Positions 55,777-64,000 of a stretch of DNA of 64,000 nt are shown here, in pieces. This DNA is from an uncultured Acidobacteriota bacterium (GTDB taxonomy: Bacteria; Acidobacteriota; UBA6911; CAINFC01). The notes beneath the pieces were generated by a model. It was not told the DNA's origin. It made no database searches and saw only the letters and a program-made list of their open reading frames with translations. The stretch spans positions 248,001 through 312,000 of the forward strand of contig CAINFC010000006.1 in NCBI GenBank assembly GCA_903847975.1, in the 5' to 3' direction. The stretch's first letter is position 1. Each line of letters begins with the position of its first letter. Position numbers and translations under genes: made by a program.

Positions 55777-57464
55777 TCCTGCCTTATTAATTCCTGAGCA
55801 TGTTTTCTGCTGATGGTTGACATTTCATTTCCGGACAGCATACGCGCTATCTCTTCCACCCGGTGTCCTTCGTCCAGAAGCTCCACGCAAGTGAAAGTTC
55901 TGCCGTGGCGCTCCTCCTTGAAAACCTGATAATGCCGTTCGGCGCACGAGGCGATTTGGGGCATGTGGGTTACGCAAATCACCTGGTGGTCCCTGGACAC
56001 GGCCTTGAGCTTTTTTCCCACCAGGCCTGCGGCCACACCGCCGATGCCGGCGTCCACTTCATCGAAAATCAGGGTTTCGGAATGTACTTTCCCCGAAGCG
56101 ATGCATTTCAGGGCCAGCATGATACGGGAAAGCTCGCCTCCGGAAGCCGTTTTCGAAAGCGGCTTCAGGTCTTCGCCGGAATTCACTGCCACATAAAATT
56201 CGACCTGGTCGGCCCCCTCCGCATGGATGCCCTTTCTCTCCGGATCGTCCTTTTCAGGAAGGCAGGTCTGGATTCTGACCTGAAAGCGGATTTTCCCCAT
56301 GGCCAGCTCCCGGAGTTCCTTTTCCAGCCGGGACTCCAGAGGTGCGCAGGCCCTGATCCGGTTTTCCGAAAGAGAAGCGGCAGCCGTACGGTACTGCTCG
56401 AACAGCCTTTCGAAGTTCTGCTCCAGCTGCTGCTGGCGATCGTCAAAGGAAGAGAGCTCCTGCAGTTCCCCGCCGATTTTTTTCCGGTATTCGAGTACTT
56501 CTTTCATCGTACGCCCATATTTTCGTTTCAGGCGCTCCAGGGCGTGAAGGCGCTCCTCGACAGCCTCCAGCCTTTCCGGATCGAACTCCAGCCTTTCCAG
56601 GTAATCCCGGAGAAAATAGGACACATCCTGAATGGAAAATCGAAGATTGCCGATCTGCTCCGCATATGGCTTCACCCGGGAATCAATCGTCTGCAGCTGA
56701 TGGAGGCTGTCGGCAGCCAACTTGCTTATCCGGTAAAGGTTGTCATCATCCTCATACAACAGGCCGTAGCCGCGTCTGGCCAGCTCGCTGATTCTGGACG
56801 AGTTGACCAGCAGATTTCTCTCCTGCTCCAGGTGGACATCCTCCTCCTCGGCCGGGTTGAACCTATCGATCTCATCAGCCTGAAACTGAAGAAGATCGAT
56901 CCTCTTCAGCCTCTCCTGTTCGCTCTCCAGCAGGTTTTTCCGCTTTTCACAAACTTCCTTCAGTTCCTGGAAAAGCGATCCGACCTGCTCCAGGATTTGC
57001 GCATTGCCGGCAAAATGATCCAGGAAGCTGCGCTGCTCGTCCACATGCGAAAGGGATTGAAAGTCTCCCTGGCCATAGACATCCACCAGGCAGGGTCCGA
57101 CGCACTTTAAAGTGGCCAGGGTGGACAACGAATCATTGATAAAAATGCGCGATTTGCCCTGAGCGCTGACTTCCCTGCGGACGATGATTTCATCGCCGTT
57201 CAGATCGATTCCGGCATCGCCCAGGATCCTTTTTAATTCCCCGGACGCATTCTTCACGCTGAAGAGAGCCTCGACTTTACATTTGGCGGCGCCGGAGCGC
57301 AAAAAATCGCTGGAGGCACGTTCGCCCAAAAGCAGCCCGAGTGCATCCAATATGATGGATTTACCGGATCCGGTTTCACCCGTAAGGATATTCAGGCCGT
57401 CAAAAAACTCAATTTTCAGGTTCTCGATAAGAGCAAAATTGCTGATCTGGAGCACTTTCAGCAT
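55773..57464 (-). CDS. recN: DNA repair protein RecN
   Basis: 563 residues. Walker A TGETGSGKSIILDAL at about residues 29-43, a long coiled-coil centre, the ABC signature TASGGELSRIMLALKCIA and Walker B LIFDEVDAGIGG are intact, the arrangement of SMC-like RecN. LQISNFALIENLKIEFFDGLNI is the usual N-terminus. RecN acts in double-strand-break repair. Its end overlaps miaB. Confidence 0.95.
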   Translation of the reverse strand: MLKVLQISNFALIENLKIEFFDGLNILTGETGSGKSIILDALGLLLGERASSDFLRSGAAKCKVEALFSVKNASGELKRILGDAGIDLNGDEIIVRREVSAQGKSRIFINDSLSTLATLKCVGPCLVDVYGQGDFQSLSHVDEQRSFLDHFAGNAQILEQVGSLFQELKEVCEKRKNLLESEQERLKRIDLLQFQADEIDRFNPAEEEDVHLEQERNLLVNSSRISELARRGYGLLYEDDDNLYRISKLAADSLHQLQTIDSRVKPYAEQIGNLRFSIQDVSYFLRDYLERLEFDPERLEAVEERLHALERLKRKYGRTMKEVLEYRKKIGGELQELSSFDDRQQQLEQNFERLFEQYRTAAASLSENRIRACAPLESRLEKELRELAMGKIRFQVRIQTCLPEKDDPERKGIHAEGADQVEFYVAVNSGEDLKPLSKTASGGELSRIMLALKCIASGKVHSETLIFDEVDAGIGGVAAGLVGKKLKAVSRDHQVICVTHMPQIASCAERHYQVFKEERHGRTFTCVELLDEGHRVEEIARMLSGNEMSTISRKHAQELIRQE

Positions 57465-57615
57465 AAAATAGATCCTAAGCCATAATTAGCCGGCAGAATT
57501 CCGGGCAGTTCCCGATGAAATTCCTTAAAGAACATAACATAACTTCTCGAAGCACCGGGAAAAAATGTTTGCAATTTACCATAAGCAAACACCCGCGCCA
57601 AGATGAATCTATCGA

Positions 57616-57643
57616 TTGACCCGATTTCCCCGGTTGTGATAAT
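57616..57643 (+). promoter_or_regulatory. Candidate promoter of the tol-pal operon
   Basis: TTGACC (57616-57621) and GATAAT (57638-57643) are 16 bp apart. A start near 57650 fits the tolQ ATG at 57695 better than the in-frame GTG at 57650. The rest of the gap 57465-57694 holds no gene. Confidence 0.5.
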
Positions 57644-57694
57644 TTTCATGTGCGTTTTATGGCAATCAATAATACCTGCACCCATGAATCTCTT

Positions 57695-58444
57695 ATGACA
57701 CCAAGCATCATACTTCTGGGCTTCCAACCTGCAAATCCTGGTTTCTCGACCGATATTTTCAGCATGGTCTGGCGATCCGACATGATCTCTCAAATGGTCA
57801 TGCTGGGGCTGCTGATTTTTTCGGTGCTTTCCTGGTGGATCATTCTGAAAAAAATCATAACCTTCCAGCGCGTGGCTAGGGAATCGCATTTTTTCATTGA
57901 TGCTTTCCGGAAAAGTTCGAAGCTGTCCGAAGTTCAGGCGCTTTGCCCGCAGCTGAAATACAGCCCCTTGCCGGGCATCTTTCTTTCCGGATACAAGGAG
58001 TTGAACGCGCAGATCAAGGTGACCAGCCAGAGGCAGAAAACCGTCGAGTTCGAGTCGGAAGGAGGGCCCCGGTACGCAGTACAGAGCATGCTCGGCCTGC
58101 AGCGCGCCCTGCAGCGAGCCGCGGTGGCCGAGCTAAGCATTCTGGAGCACAGCCTTTCCTGGCTGGCCACCACCGCTTCGGTCACCCCTTTTGTCGGCCT
58201 CCTGGGAACGGTCATGGGCATCATTCACGCCTTCAGCGGTCTGGGAATGGAAAAAGCCACTACCATTCAGGCCGTAGCTCCGGGCATTTCGGCCGCACTG
58301 GTGGCCACCGCAGCCGGACTTTTTGCCGCCATCCCGGCTGTAATTTTCTACAACCATTTTGTCGGGAAAATCAAAATCTTCAGCGCGGAAATGGACGATT
58401 TTTCCATGGAATTCCTCAATCTGATCGAAAGGAACTTCACCTGA
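57695..58444 (+). CDS. tolQ: TolQ/ExbB-type proton channel protein
   Basis: 249 residues. The first membrane span (VMLGLLIFSVLSWWIILKKI) is followed by a cytoplasmic loop, then two more spans in WLATTASVTPFVGLLGTVMGIIHAFSGLG and ISAALVATAAGLFAAIPAVIFYNHF. The latter are the hallmark of the MotA/TolQ/ExbB family. With TolR it uses the proton motive force to drive TolA/TonB. The start is uncertain: ATGs at 57659 and 57695 and a GTG at 57650 are in frame, none with a clear ribosome site. tolR begins within its stop codon. Confidence 0.9.
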   Translation: MTPSIILLGFQPANPGFSTDIFSMVWRSDMISQMVMLGLLIFSVLSWWIILKKIITFQRVARESHFFIDAFRKSSKLSEVQALCPQLKYSPLPGIFLSGYKELNAQIKVTSQRQKTVEFESEGGPRYAVQSMLGLQRALQRAAVAELSILEHSLSWLATTASVTPFVGLLGTVMGIIHAFSGLGMEKATTIQAVAPGISAALVATAAGLFAAIPAVIFYNHFVGKIKIFSAEMDDFSMEFLNLIERNFT

Positions 58445-58869
58445 TGGCTTTCACCGGTCCGACTGGGAAAACAACCAGTTCCCTGGCAGAAATCAACGTT
58501 ACTCCCCTGGTGGATGTGGTGCTGGTCCTGCTGATCATTTTCATGGTCACGGCGCCGATTATCCAGACAGGGATCGACGTTCAGCTGCCGGAAACGCGCA
58601 GCGTCTCCACCGTAAACCCGGAGCAGAGAATCGTGATTTCCGTCGGTCGGGACAATTCCCTGTTTTTCCGGAATGAGCCGATCAACTTCAATGCCATCGG
58701 GACACGCCTGACGAAAGAAGTCAAGGACCGGCGCGAACCTATCTACCTTCGTGCCGATATGGATGTCCGCATGAAGACGGTCGTTGCCGTGATGGACGAA
58801 ATCCGGAGAGCCGGTTTCACCCAGATCCAAATTGTAACCAAGCAGATGAAAATCGATGCCAAGCCATGA
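58444..58869 (+). CDS. tolR: TolR/ExbD-type channel protein
   Basis: 141 residues. LAEINVTPLVDVVLVLLIIFMVTAPIIQTGIDVQLPE is the single transmembrane helix with the proton-carrying aspartate (PLVD), and a periplasmic domain follows (RIVISVGRDNSLFFRNEPIN, LRADMDVRMKTVVAVMDEIRRAGFTQI). TolR works with TolQ in outer-membrane constriction during division. Starts at the A of tolQ's TGA (one-base overlap) and overlaps the next gene by 4 bases. Confidence 0.93.
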   Translation: MAFTGPTGKTTSSLAEINVTPLVDVVLVLLIIFMVTAPIIQTGIDVQLPETRSVSTVNPEQRIVISVGRDNSLFFRNEPINFNAIGTRLTKEVKDRREPIYLRADMDVRMKTVVAVMDEIRRAGFTQIQIVTKQMKIDAKP

Positions 58870-59699
58870 AAGCCGGAATTCTGAACGCGAAAATGGAGGA
58901 ATACAGCCCCAAGGCTACCTTGGCCATGAGTATCGGACTTCATGTTGTCGTATTTGCGGTACTTGTCCTTAATCCGCTTATTCATTTTGGATCCACGGTC
59001 ATTCAGATCGGAAGCGGGCCGGGCGGCGGCCGGGGCGGGGAGCAACTGATTGCCGTCGGACTGGCGGATGACGGCGGCGGATCCGGGATGTTCAAGCCTT
59101 CGCTGACCCCTCAACCCCCGGTGCTTAAGGATAATCCGCCTCCCGACAGCGTGCGCTATCCGTCCAAGATCCCAAAACAGGAGAGAGAGCTCAACCTGTT
59201 CGGGGTCGATATTCCGGAACTTTCCAAACAGAACAAAAAGGATATCGGGAAATTCAAGGCTTCCAAGCCTACACCGCAGGTTCCGCCCAACTACATCCCG
59301 GTCCCTTCCGGGCCCGGTGCAGGGGGTGCCGGCCGCACCGGAGGTGGATCCGGCGGCGGGGTCGGCGGTGGACAGGGGGTTTCGCTGGGTCCCGGCTCCG
59401 GAGGGTTCGGCGATTCGTGGTATGCCAGAGCCGTCGAACGCCGGATCAGCGAAAACTGGCTGCGTTCGCTCTTTTCTCCTTCGGCATCCGGCAAATTCCA
59501 GGCCATAGTGTCCTTTCTGATTAATCCCAGCGGGTCCATTACCGACGTCAAAATCGAAAAAAGCAGCGGCGACTCCACGGTGGATCTGTCCGCAACCCGG
59601 GCGGTCACTGCTTCCAATCCTCTGCCGCCGGTGCCCCCGGAATTCCGCAACCAGACGCTCAAGATCATGGCTTATTTTGAGTATCCTCCGGCACCGTAA
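58866..59699 (+). CDS. TonB/TolA-type energy transducer
   Basis: 277 residues. N-terminal membrane helix (about 18-37), a Gly/Pro-rich middle (GGGRGGEQ, PQPPVLKDNPPPDS, GAGGAGRTGGGSGGGVGGGQG) that would span the periplasm, and a TonB-like C-terminal domain (WYARAVERRISENWLRSLFS...KFQAIVSFLINPSGSITDVKIEKSSGDSTVDLSATRAVTASNPLPPVPPEF). It occupies the position of TolA between tolR and tolB, so it most probably serves the Tol system. The domain is of the TonB/TolA C-terminal family, so the two names cannot be separated here. Confidence 0.85.
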   Translation: MKAGILNAKMEEYSPKATLAMSIGLHVVVFAVLVLNPLIHFGSTVIQIGSGPGGGRGGEQLIAVGLADDGGGSGMFKPSLTPQPPVLKDNPPPDSVRYPSKIPKQERELNLFGVDIPELSKQNKKDIGKFKASKPTPQVPPNYIPVPSGPGAGGAGRTGGGSGGGVGGGQGVSLGPGSGGFGDSWYARAVERRISENWLRSLFSPSASGKFQAIVSFLINPSGSITDVKIEKSSGDSTVDLSATRAVTASNPLPPVPPEFRNQTLKIMAYFEYPPAP

Positions 59700-59789
59700 G
59701 TCCATTTGACAGGGGAACTCCAATCGGGCACAATCTCGCCGTGGCAGTGGGTTTGAAAAACAGCTCCAACCGGCTCAGACAAAGAAATC

Positions 59790-61154
59790 ATGAATCGTCA
59801 TAAAAAAAGGAGAACCGCTTTGGCAAAACGTTTTTGTGTTCTCACAGCTTTGGCCCTATTCCTCCCTTCGGCATGGGTCATGGCCCAGGAAAAACCGCCT
59901 ATCGTCATCAAACCGACGGCTGCCGAAGAGATCCGCCTGGCGGTGGCGGATTTTAATCCCAAGATCAAGGATTCGGAAACGGAAGAACTGAAGCAGGCGC
60001 TGCAGGAGTTCAACGGCGCGCTGTGGGATGACCTGCAGTTCTCCGGCTGGTTTACCGTGGAGAACAAGTCCCTCTATCCGGCGGTCCCACTGGCAGAGCC
60101 GGACCACATCAAATTTCCGGATTGGAAAACGCCGCCGCTGTCCGTCGATTTCCTGGCCATGGGAAACGCCAGGCAGGATGGGGTCAACTACACGATTGAA
60201 GCAAGGCTGTACGATGTAAAAACCCAGGCCCAGGTGGTCGGCAAAAAATACTCGGCCACCCGGGAGAATATCCGCAACATCGCCCATAATTTTGCGGATG
60301 AAATCGTTTTCAACCTGACCGCCGGCGCCAGCAAGGGAGTTGCCTCCACCAAAATCGCTTTCGTTTCCAAGAGGAGCGGCACCAAAGAAATTTACCTGAT
60401 GGATTACGACGGACAGAACCAGCGGGCTTTTACCTTCGAGAAGGATACCACTCTGACTCCTTCGTGGTCACCGGATAACTCCAAGCTGGCTTACACCTCC
60501 TGGCGCAGCCGCTTTCCGGAAATTTCCATCCGCGCGGTCCTGGGAAATGTGCGGCTTACTTTTCCGACCTTTCGCTCTTTTGCTTCCAGCCCGGACTTTT
60601 CACCGGACGGCCAGTCCATTGCCTTTTCCTTGAGGCTGCCGGACTCGGATTACCCGAACGTGCATGTTTCCTCTCTGGACGGCAGTCGCCGCGTGAACAT
60701 TTCCAACAGCAAGAGCGTGGATACCTCTCCCAGCTGGAACCCGACGGGCAGGCAGGTCGCTTTCATTTCCGACCGGAACGGCCCGCCGCAACTCTATGTG
60801 GTCGATGCCGATGGCGCCAATCCCCGCCGGCTGATCGATGAGCCGGGGAGCATGGACTCCCCCGACTGGTCCCCCGACGGTCGCCACATCCTCTTTACCT
60901 GGCGGCCCAAGCAGCAGCCGGGTTACGACCTGTACCTGTACGACCTGGCCGGCGCCAAGGTCTTCCAGATCACTTCCAACAGCGGGGACAACGAAAACCC
61001 GAGCTGGTCCCCCGACGGCCGCCACATTGCTTTTCAATCCAACCGCGATGGCAGCACCCAGATTTACGTCATGCTGTCGGACGGCACCCAGGTCAGGCGC
61101 CTGACCAGCGGATCGAGTAATGAAGCTCCTGCCTGGAGCAACTATCAACGATAG
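59790..61154 (+). CDS. tolB: TolB, periplasmic beta-propeller of the Tol-Pal system
   Basis: 454 residues. Signal peptide (KRFCVLTALALFLPSAWVMAQ), an N-terminal alpha/beta domain (IRLAVADFNPKI..., FNGALWDDLQFSGWFTVENKSLYP, NYTIEARLYDVKTQAQVVGKKYS), then repeated propeller blades such as TPSWSPDNSKLAYTSWRS, SPSWNPTGRQVAFISDRNGPPQLYVVDADG and NPSWSPDGRHIAFQSNRDGSTQIYVM. It shuttles between Pal and TolA. Starts 90 bases after the TonB/TolA-like gene, and pal follows 25 bases later. Confidence 0.95.
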   Translation: MNRHKKRRTALAKRFCVLTALALFLPSAWVMAQEKPPIVIKPTAAEEIRLAVADFNPKIKDSETEELKQALQEFNGALWDDLQFSGWFTVENKSLYPAVPLAEPDHIKFPDWKTPPLSVDFLAMGNARQDGVNYTIEARLYDVKTQAQVVGKKYSATRENIRNIAHNFADEIVFNLTAGASKGVASTKIAFVSKRSGTKEIYLMDYDGQNQRAFTFEKDTTLTPSWSPDNSKLAYTSWRSRFPEISIRAVLGNVRLTFPTFRSFASSPDFSPDGQSIAFSLRLPDSDYPNVHVSSLDGSRRVNISNSKSVDTSPSWNPTGRQVAFISDRNGPPQLYVVDADGANPRRLIDEPGSMDSPDWSPDGRHILFTWRPKQQPGYDLYLYDLAGAKVFQITSNSGDNENPSWSPDGRHIAFQSNRDGSTQIYVMLSDGTQVRRLTSGSSNEAPAWSNYQR

Positions 61155-61179
61155 TCTACTGCCGAAAGGAAATTAACCC

Positions 61180-61980
61180 ATGCGCATTGCCCATCAGGCC
61201 CGTCCTTTGAAGATGGAAACGGGAAACCATTCGCCGGCCCTTCTGCTCTCTTTTCTGCTGGCCTTTCTGCTTGTTTCCTCCTGTGGAAAACCGAAGACCG
61301 TTACCCCTCCGCCGCCTGCCGTGCAGGCTCCGGTTCCCAAAGCCCCGGAAATCAAGCTTGCCATCCAACCCGCCCTGATCCGCTCCGGAGAGTCCGCCAC
61401 CCTGACCTGGGAATCCCGGAATGCGGACGTCGTGACCATCGATGGGGGAATCGGCAATGTGCCGCTGCAGGGCAGCCGGACGGTCACCCCGAAGGTTTCC
61501 ACTCTTTTTACGGCTACCGCCCAGGGGGGCGGAAAAACAGCCACGGCCCAGGCGGAAATCAAAGTGCAGGAAAAGCCCGCCCCGCCTCCTCCGCCGCCGG
61601 TACAGGAAAAGGAGGCGAATGTCACCATTGAAGAGCTTTTCAGCTCCAAGATCAAGGATGTCTTTTTCGAATATGACCGGTATGAATTGTCCCAGGACGC
61701 GGTCAACATACTGTATGCCAATGCCAGTTTCCTCCGCGAGCACGCCGAGCTGAACTTCGTGATCGGCGGGCACTGTGACGAGCGGGGCACCGCGGAATAC
61801 AACCTGGCCCTCGGGGAAAGGCGCGCCAAGGTAGTCCGCGATTTCCTGGTCAATCTGGGAATTGAACCCAAACGAATTACAGGAATCAGCTACGGGGAGG
61901 AAAAGCCCTTTGCCACCGGCAACACCGAGGAGGCCTACATGCAAAACCGCCGCGCCCATTTTTCCCTGAATACGCAATAA
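61180..61980 (+). CDS. pal: Pal, peptidoglycan-associated lipoprotein, with extra N-terminal domain
   Basis: 266 residues; the E. coli protein has about 173. Lipobox LLVSSC places the acylated cysteine at residue 35. After a Pro-rich spacer comes a domain of about 80 residues (LAIQPALIRSGESATLTWESRNADVVTIDGGIGNV) that looks like an immunoglobulin-type beta-sandwich, then another Pro-rich linker and the OmpA-like domain with VFFEYDRYELSQDAVN and GGHCDERGTAEYNLALGERRAKVV, which binds diaminopimelate. The Ig-like insertion is uncommon. AAAGGAAA precedes ATG 61180; 61213 is an alternative. Confidence 0.92.
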   Translation: MRIAHQARPLKMETGNHSPALLLSFLLAFLLVSSCGKPKTVTPPPPAVQAPVPKAPEIKLAIQPALIRSGESATLTWESRNADVVTIDGGIGNVPLQGSRTVTPKVSTLFTATAQGGGKTATAQAEIKVQEKPAPPPPPPVQEKEANVTIEELFSSKIKDVFFEYDRYELSQDAVNILYANASFLREHAELNFVIGGHCDERGTAEYNLALGERRAKVVRDFLVNLGIEPKRITGISYGEEKPFATGNTEEAYMQNRRAHFSLNTQ

Positions 61981-62010
61981 CTTCTACCTTATATTTGCGG
62001 GAGGACTCTG

Positions 62011-62883
62011 ATGCCATTTTTAAGAAAAATACTTTTCGCCGGCCTCATTCCGGTTCTGTTTTTCGGAATTCCCCTCCGGGGCGGGACGAAGGAGGAAATC
62101 ATACGGCTGCAAAAGGATATCCTCAACCTCCAAAACCAGCTTCGCGATATTCAACGTTCGGTGGATGAGAGCAACGCCTCCTTCAAGCTGCAACTGGAGT
62201 CGCTGACCGCATCCTCGAACAAGACCGCATCGTTGATGGAATCACTGAAAGCACTGACCGATCTGGCCACCGCCAGCCAGAAGTCGGCGATTGCCGATCT
62301 GATGGTGGAAATGAAGGCGCTGAACACGCGGATGGACGAAATCCACCAGCGGATCAACTCCATTTCCGAACAGTTCGCCGAAACCCGGCTGCAGGTGGAA
62401 AACCTGAAAAATCCTCCGCGGATGATTCTGGCTTCCGGCGTGCCCAATCAGCCCATTTCATCGGACCAGGTTTACCTGGCTGCCTACAACGACTACATGC
62501 AGGGCAATTATGATGTCGCCATCCAGGGGTTCCAGACCTACCTGGCGCACTTCCGCGAATCGGAGCTGGCGGATAATGCCCAGTACTACATCGGGGAATG
62601 CTACTACAGCCAGAAGAAATACAACGAGGCGATTCTGTCCTTCGACCAGGTGATCAATCTCTACCCCAAGGGAGATAAGGTTTCCACCTCCGTCTATAAA
62701 AAGGGTCTGAGCCTGGTGGAATCGCAAAAGCACCAGGAGGCGATCGAGCAGTTCAAGGCGATCCTGACTCGGTATGCGAATTCCCCCGAGGCACCCATTG
62801 CCCGACAGCAGCTGGAACTGCTGGGGGTGAATGCCGATGAGGTAGTTCGCAAGCCTGCTCCGCGAAGGCGGGAGGAAGAGTAG
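62011..62883 (+). CDS. cpoB: CpoB (YbgF), Tol-Pal associated TPR protein
   Basis: 290 residues. Signal peptide (about 1-24), a coiled-coil (about 26-130, EEIIRLQKDILNLQNQLRDIQRSVDESN, MDEIHQRINSISEQF), then TPR-type repeats (YNDYMQGNYDVAIQGFQTYLAHF, NAQYYIGECYYSQKKYNEAILSFDQVINLYP). CpoB coordinates PBP1B and Tol during division and outer-membrane constriction. Last gene of the tol-pal operon. Confidence 0.9.
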   Translation: MPFLRKILFAGLIPVLFFGIPLRGGTKEEIIRLQKDILNLQNQLRDIQRSVDESNASFKLQLESLTASSNKTASLMESLKALTDLATASQKSAIADLMVEMKALNTRMDEIHQRINSISEQFAETRLQVENLKNPPRMILASGVPNQPISSDQVYLAAYNDYMQGNYDVAIQGFQTYLAHFRESELADNAQYYIGECYYSQKKYNEAILSFDQVINLYPKGDKVSTSVYKKGLSLVESQKHQEAIEQFKAILTRYANSPEAPIARQQLELLGVNADEVVRKPAPRRREEE

Positions 62884-62937
62884 CCCATCCGCCACCCGGC
62901 AAATACGATTCGCAATACTTTAAGGAAGGATTAATTT

Positions 62938-63396
62938 ATGAGTTCAGTCAATCGCGTTATCCTGATCGGCCGCCTGGGCCAGGACCCCGAATTGCGTTCC
63001 ACGCCCGGCGGATCCCCCGTGGTCCGATTCAGCCTGGCCACCTCGGAAAACTGGAGCGACAAAAGTTCCGGAGAAAAAAAGGAAAAGACTCAGTGGCACA
63101 ATGTCGTCGCCTGGAACAAGCTGGCGGAAATATGCGGTCAGTATCTTTCCAAGGGGCGACAGGTCTACGTGGATGGCCGTATCGAGTATCGGGAGTACAC
63201 CGACAAGGATGGCATCAAGCGGAAGATCACCGAAATCATCGCCCGCGACGTTTCCATCCTGGACAGCCGCAGCACGGGCGCGGCCGGGGGAACCGGCGGC
63301 GAGAAGAGCTTTGGGCGAAGCGACCCGCACGCCGGAGGGTTTGAGTCCTCTCCACCTCCCTCGCAGGAACTGACGGACGACGATATTCCCTTCTGA
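62938..63396 (+). CDS. ssb: Single-stranded DNA-binding protein
   Basis: 152 residues. OB-fold with SSVNRVILIGRLGQDPELRSTPGGSPVVRFSLATSE and QWHNVVAWNKLAEICGQYLSKGRQVYVDGRIEYREYTDKDGIKRKITEIIA; a Gly/Ser-rich linker and the acidic tip DDDIPF that binds repair and replication partners. Precedes the dnaE start by 41 bases. Confidence 0.95.
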   Translation: MSSVNRVILIGRLGQDPELRSTPGGSPVVRFSLATSENWSDKSSGEKKEKTQWHNVVAWNKLAEICGQYLSKGRQVYVDGRIEYREYTDKDGIKRKITEIIARDVSILDSRSTGAAGGTGGEKSFGRSDPHAGGFESSPPPSQELTDDDIPF

Positions 63397-63437
63397 CGTT
63401 CCAATCCGGCCCATCCCCCTCATAGAAGTCAGCCCCC

Positions 63438-64000
63438 ATGAAGCCCTTCGTGCACCTGCACCTCCATTCGGATTTCAGCCTCCTGGACGGTGCCTGCCGT
63501 ATTCCCGAATTGATTGACCTGACCCAGAAATACGGCATGTCCGCGGTCGCGCTGACGGATCACGGAAACCTGTACGGAGTTATCCAGTTTTACCAGGCCG
63601 CCAGGAAAAAAGGGGTCAAACCGATTATCGGCTGCGAAGTCTATGTGGCCCGCGAATCCCGCCACGACCGCAACGGCCGCTCGGACAACTCCCACCACCT
63701 GGTGCTGCTGGCGGAAAATCAGACCGGCTATCAAAACCTGGTCCGGCTGGTATCCATGGGGTTTCTGGAGGGCTTTTACTACAAGCCGCGCATCGACCTG
63801 GAGCTGCTCCAGGCTCATCACCAGGGACTGATCGCTCTCTCCTCCTGCCTGAAGGGATCGGTCGCTTACTCCTTCCTGCAGGATGAACCGGCGCGGGCGC
63901 AGCGGGAAGCGGAAAAGCTGCGCGAAATCATGGGCCCGGATCGCTACTTTCTCGAAATCCAGGACCACGGGCTGCCCGAGCAGAAGAAGGTCATGCCGGA
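63438..64000 (+). CDS. dnaE: DNA polymerase III alpha subunit (5' end only)
   Basis: The ATG at 63438 opens a frame that runs off the window, 187 codons visible. It begins KPFVHLHLHSDFSLLDGACRIPELIDL, the conserved PHP-domain start, and continues with ALTDHGNLYGVIQFYQAARKKGVKPIIGCEVYVA and LIALSSCLKGSVAYSFL. The protein is the replicative polymerase. Partial. Confidence 0.95.
   Translation, partial: MKPFVHLHLHSDFSLLDGACRIPELIDLTQKYGMSAVALTDHGNLYGVIQFYQAARKKGVKPIIGCEVYVARESRHDRNGRSDNSHHLVLLAENQTGYQNLVRLVSMGFLEGFYYKPRIDLELLQAHHQGLIALSSCLKGSVAYSFLQDEPARAQREAEKLREIMGPDRYFLEIQDHGLPEQKKVMP

Overview
The window reads as chromosome of a diderm bacterium with moderately high GC. It carries LptD, a fused LptF-LptG, FadL, Tol-Pal and TonB-type proteins, so there is an LPS-bearing outer membrane. 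A VWFA protein with the N-terminal layout common in Acidobacteria, an alanine-rich DUF4388 protein and the general gene content make Acidobacteriota or a close relative (for example the Aminicenantes lineage) my best guess. That placement is inference, not proof. No phage, insertion sequence, CRISPR array or rRNA was seen. Four tRNA genes (Leu-GAG, Asp-GTC, Ser-CGA, Asn-GTT) all encode CCA.

Layout. 1-4.2 kb: a partial outer-membrane-type protein (-), then a 33-residue membrane peptide, a GRP-family sugar transporter and a neutral-ceramidase-like enzyme (+). 4.3-10.6 kb: an F-type ATP synthase operon b'-b-delta-alpha-gamma-beta-epsilon without subunits a and c, followed by a CDGSH iron-sulfur protein. 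10.6-16.9 kb (-): archease, rtcB, an omega-like RNA polymerase subunit, gap-pgk-tpiA-secG and tRNA-Leu. 17.0-21.3 kb (+): lptD-folK-deoxynucleoside kinase-lepB. 21.3-25.7 kb: the DUF4388 protein and fadL, diverging from a regulatory region with two clear promoters. 25.9-35.6 kb (-): a second lepB with a secreted partner, then a long cluster reading mutS, ArnT-like transferase, flippase-like protein, GT2 transferase, isocitrate/isopropylmalate-type dehydrogenase and isocitrate-lyase-family enzyme. 35.7-42.4 kb: tsaB-rimI, an unknown protein, tRNA-Asp, the VWFA protein, ackA-pta (-) and tadA. 42.4-51.4 kb: tRNA-Ser, gamma-carbonic anhydrase, hisS, aspS, mutL, accA (-), tRNA-Asn, xerC/D-type recombinase and metK. 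51.5-57.5 kb (-): lptFG fusion, bifunctional-nuclease family protein, miaB, recN. 57.6-64.0 kb (+): tolQ-tolR-tonB/tolA-tolB-pal-cpoB, ssb and the start of dnaE.

The most striking feature is rtcB. The gene looks split in two because of a TGA codon, but that TGA sits in frame exactly where RtcB has its invariant metal-binding cysteine (GGVGYDIN-[C]-GVRL). Directly downstream the mRNA can form a 7-bp hairpin with the five-base loop GGUCU and a bulge below it, at nearly the same distance from UGA as the SECIS element of E. coli fdhF, which shares the GGUCU loop sequence. Both halves are otherwise intact and TGA is an ordinary stop elsewhere in the window. I read this as a selenocysteine-containing RNA ligase, in one operon with its activator archease. 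The selenocysteine machinery itself is not in this window.
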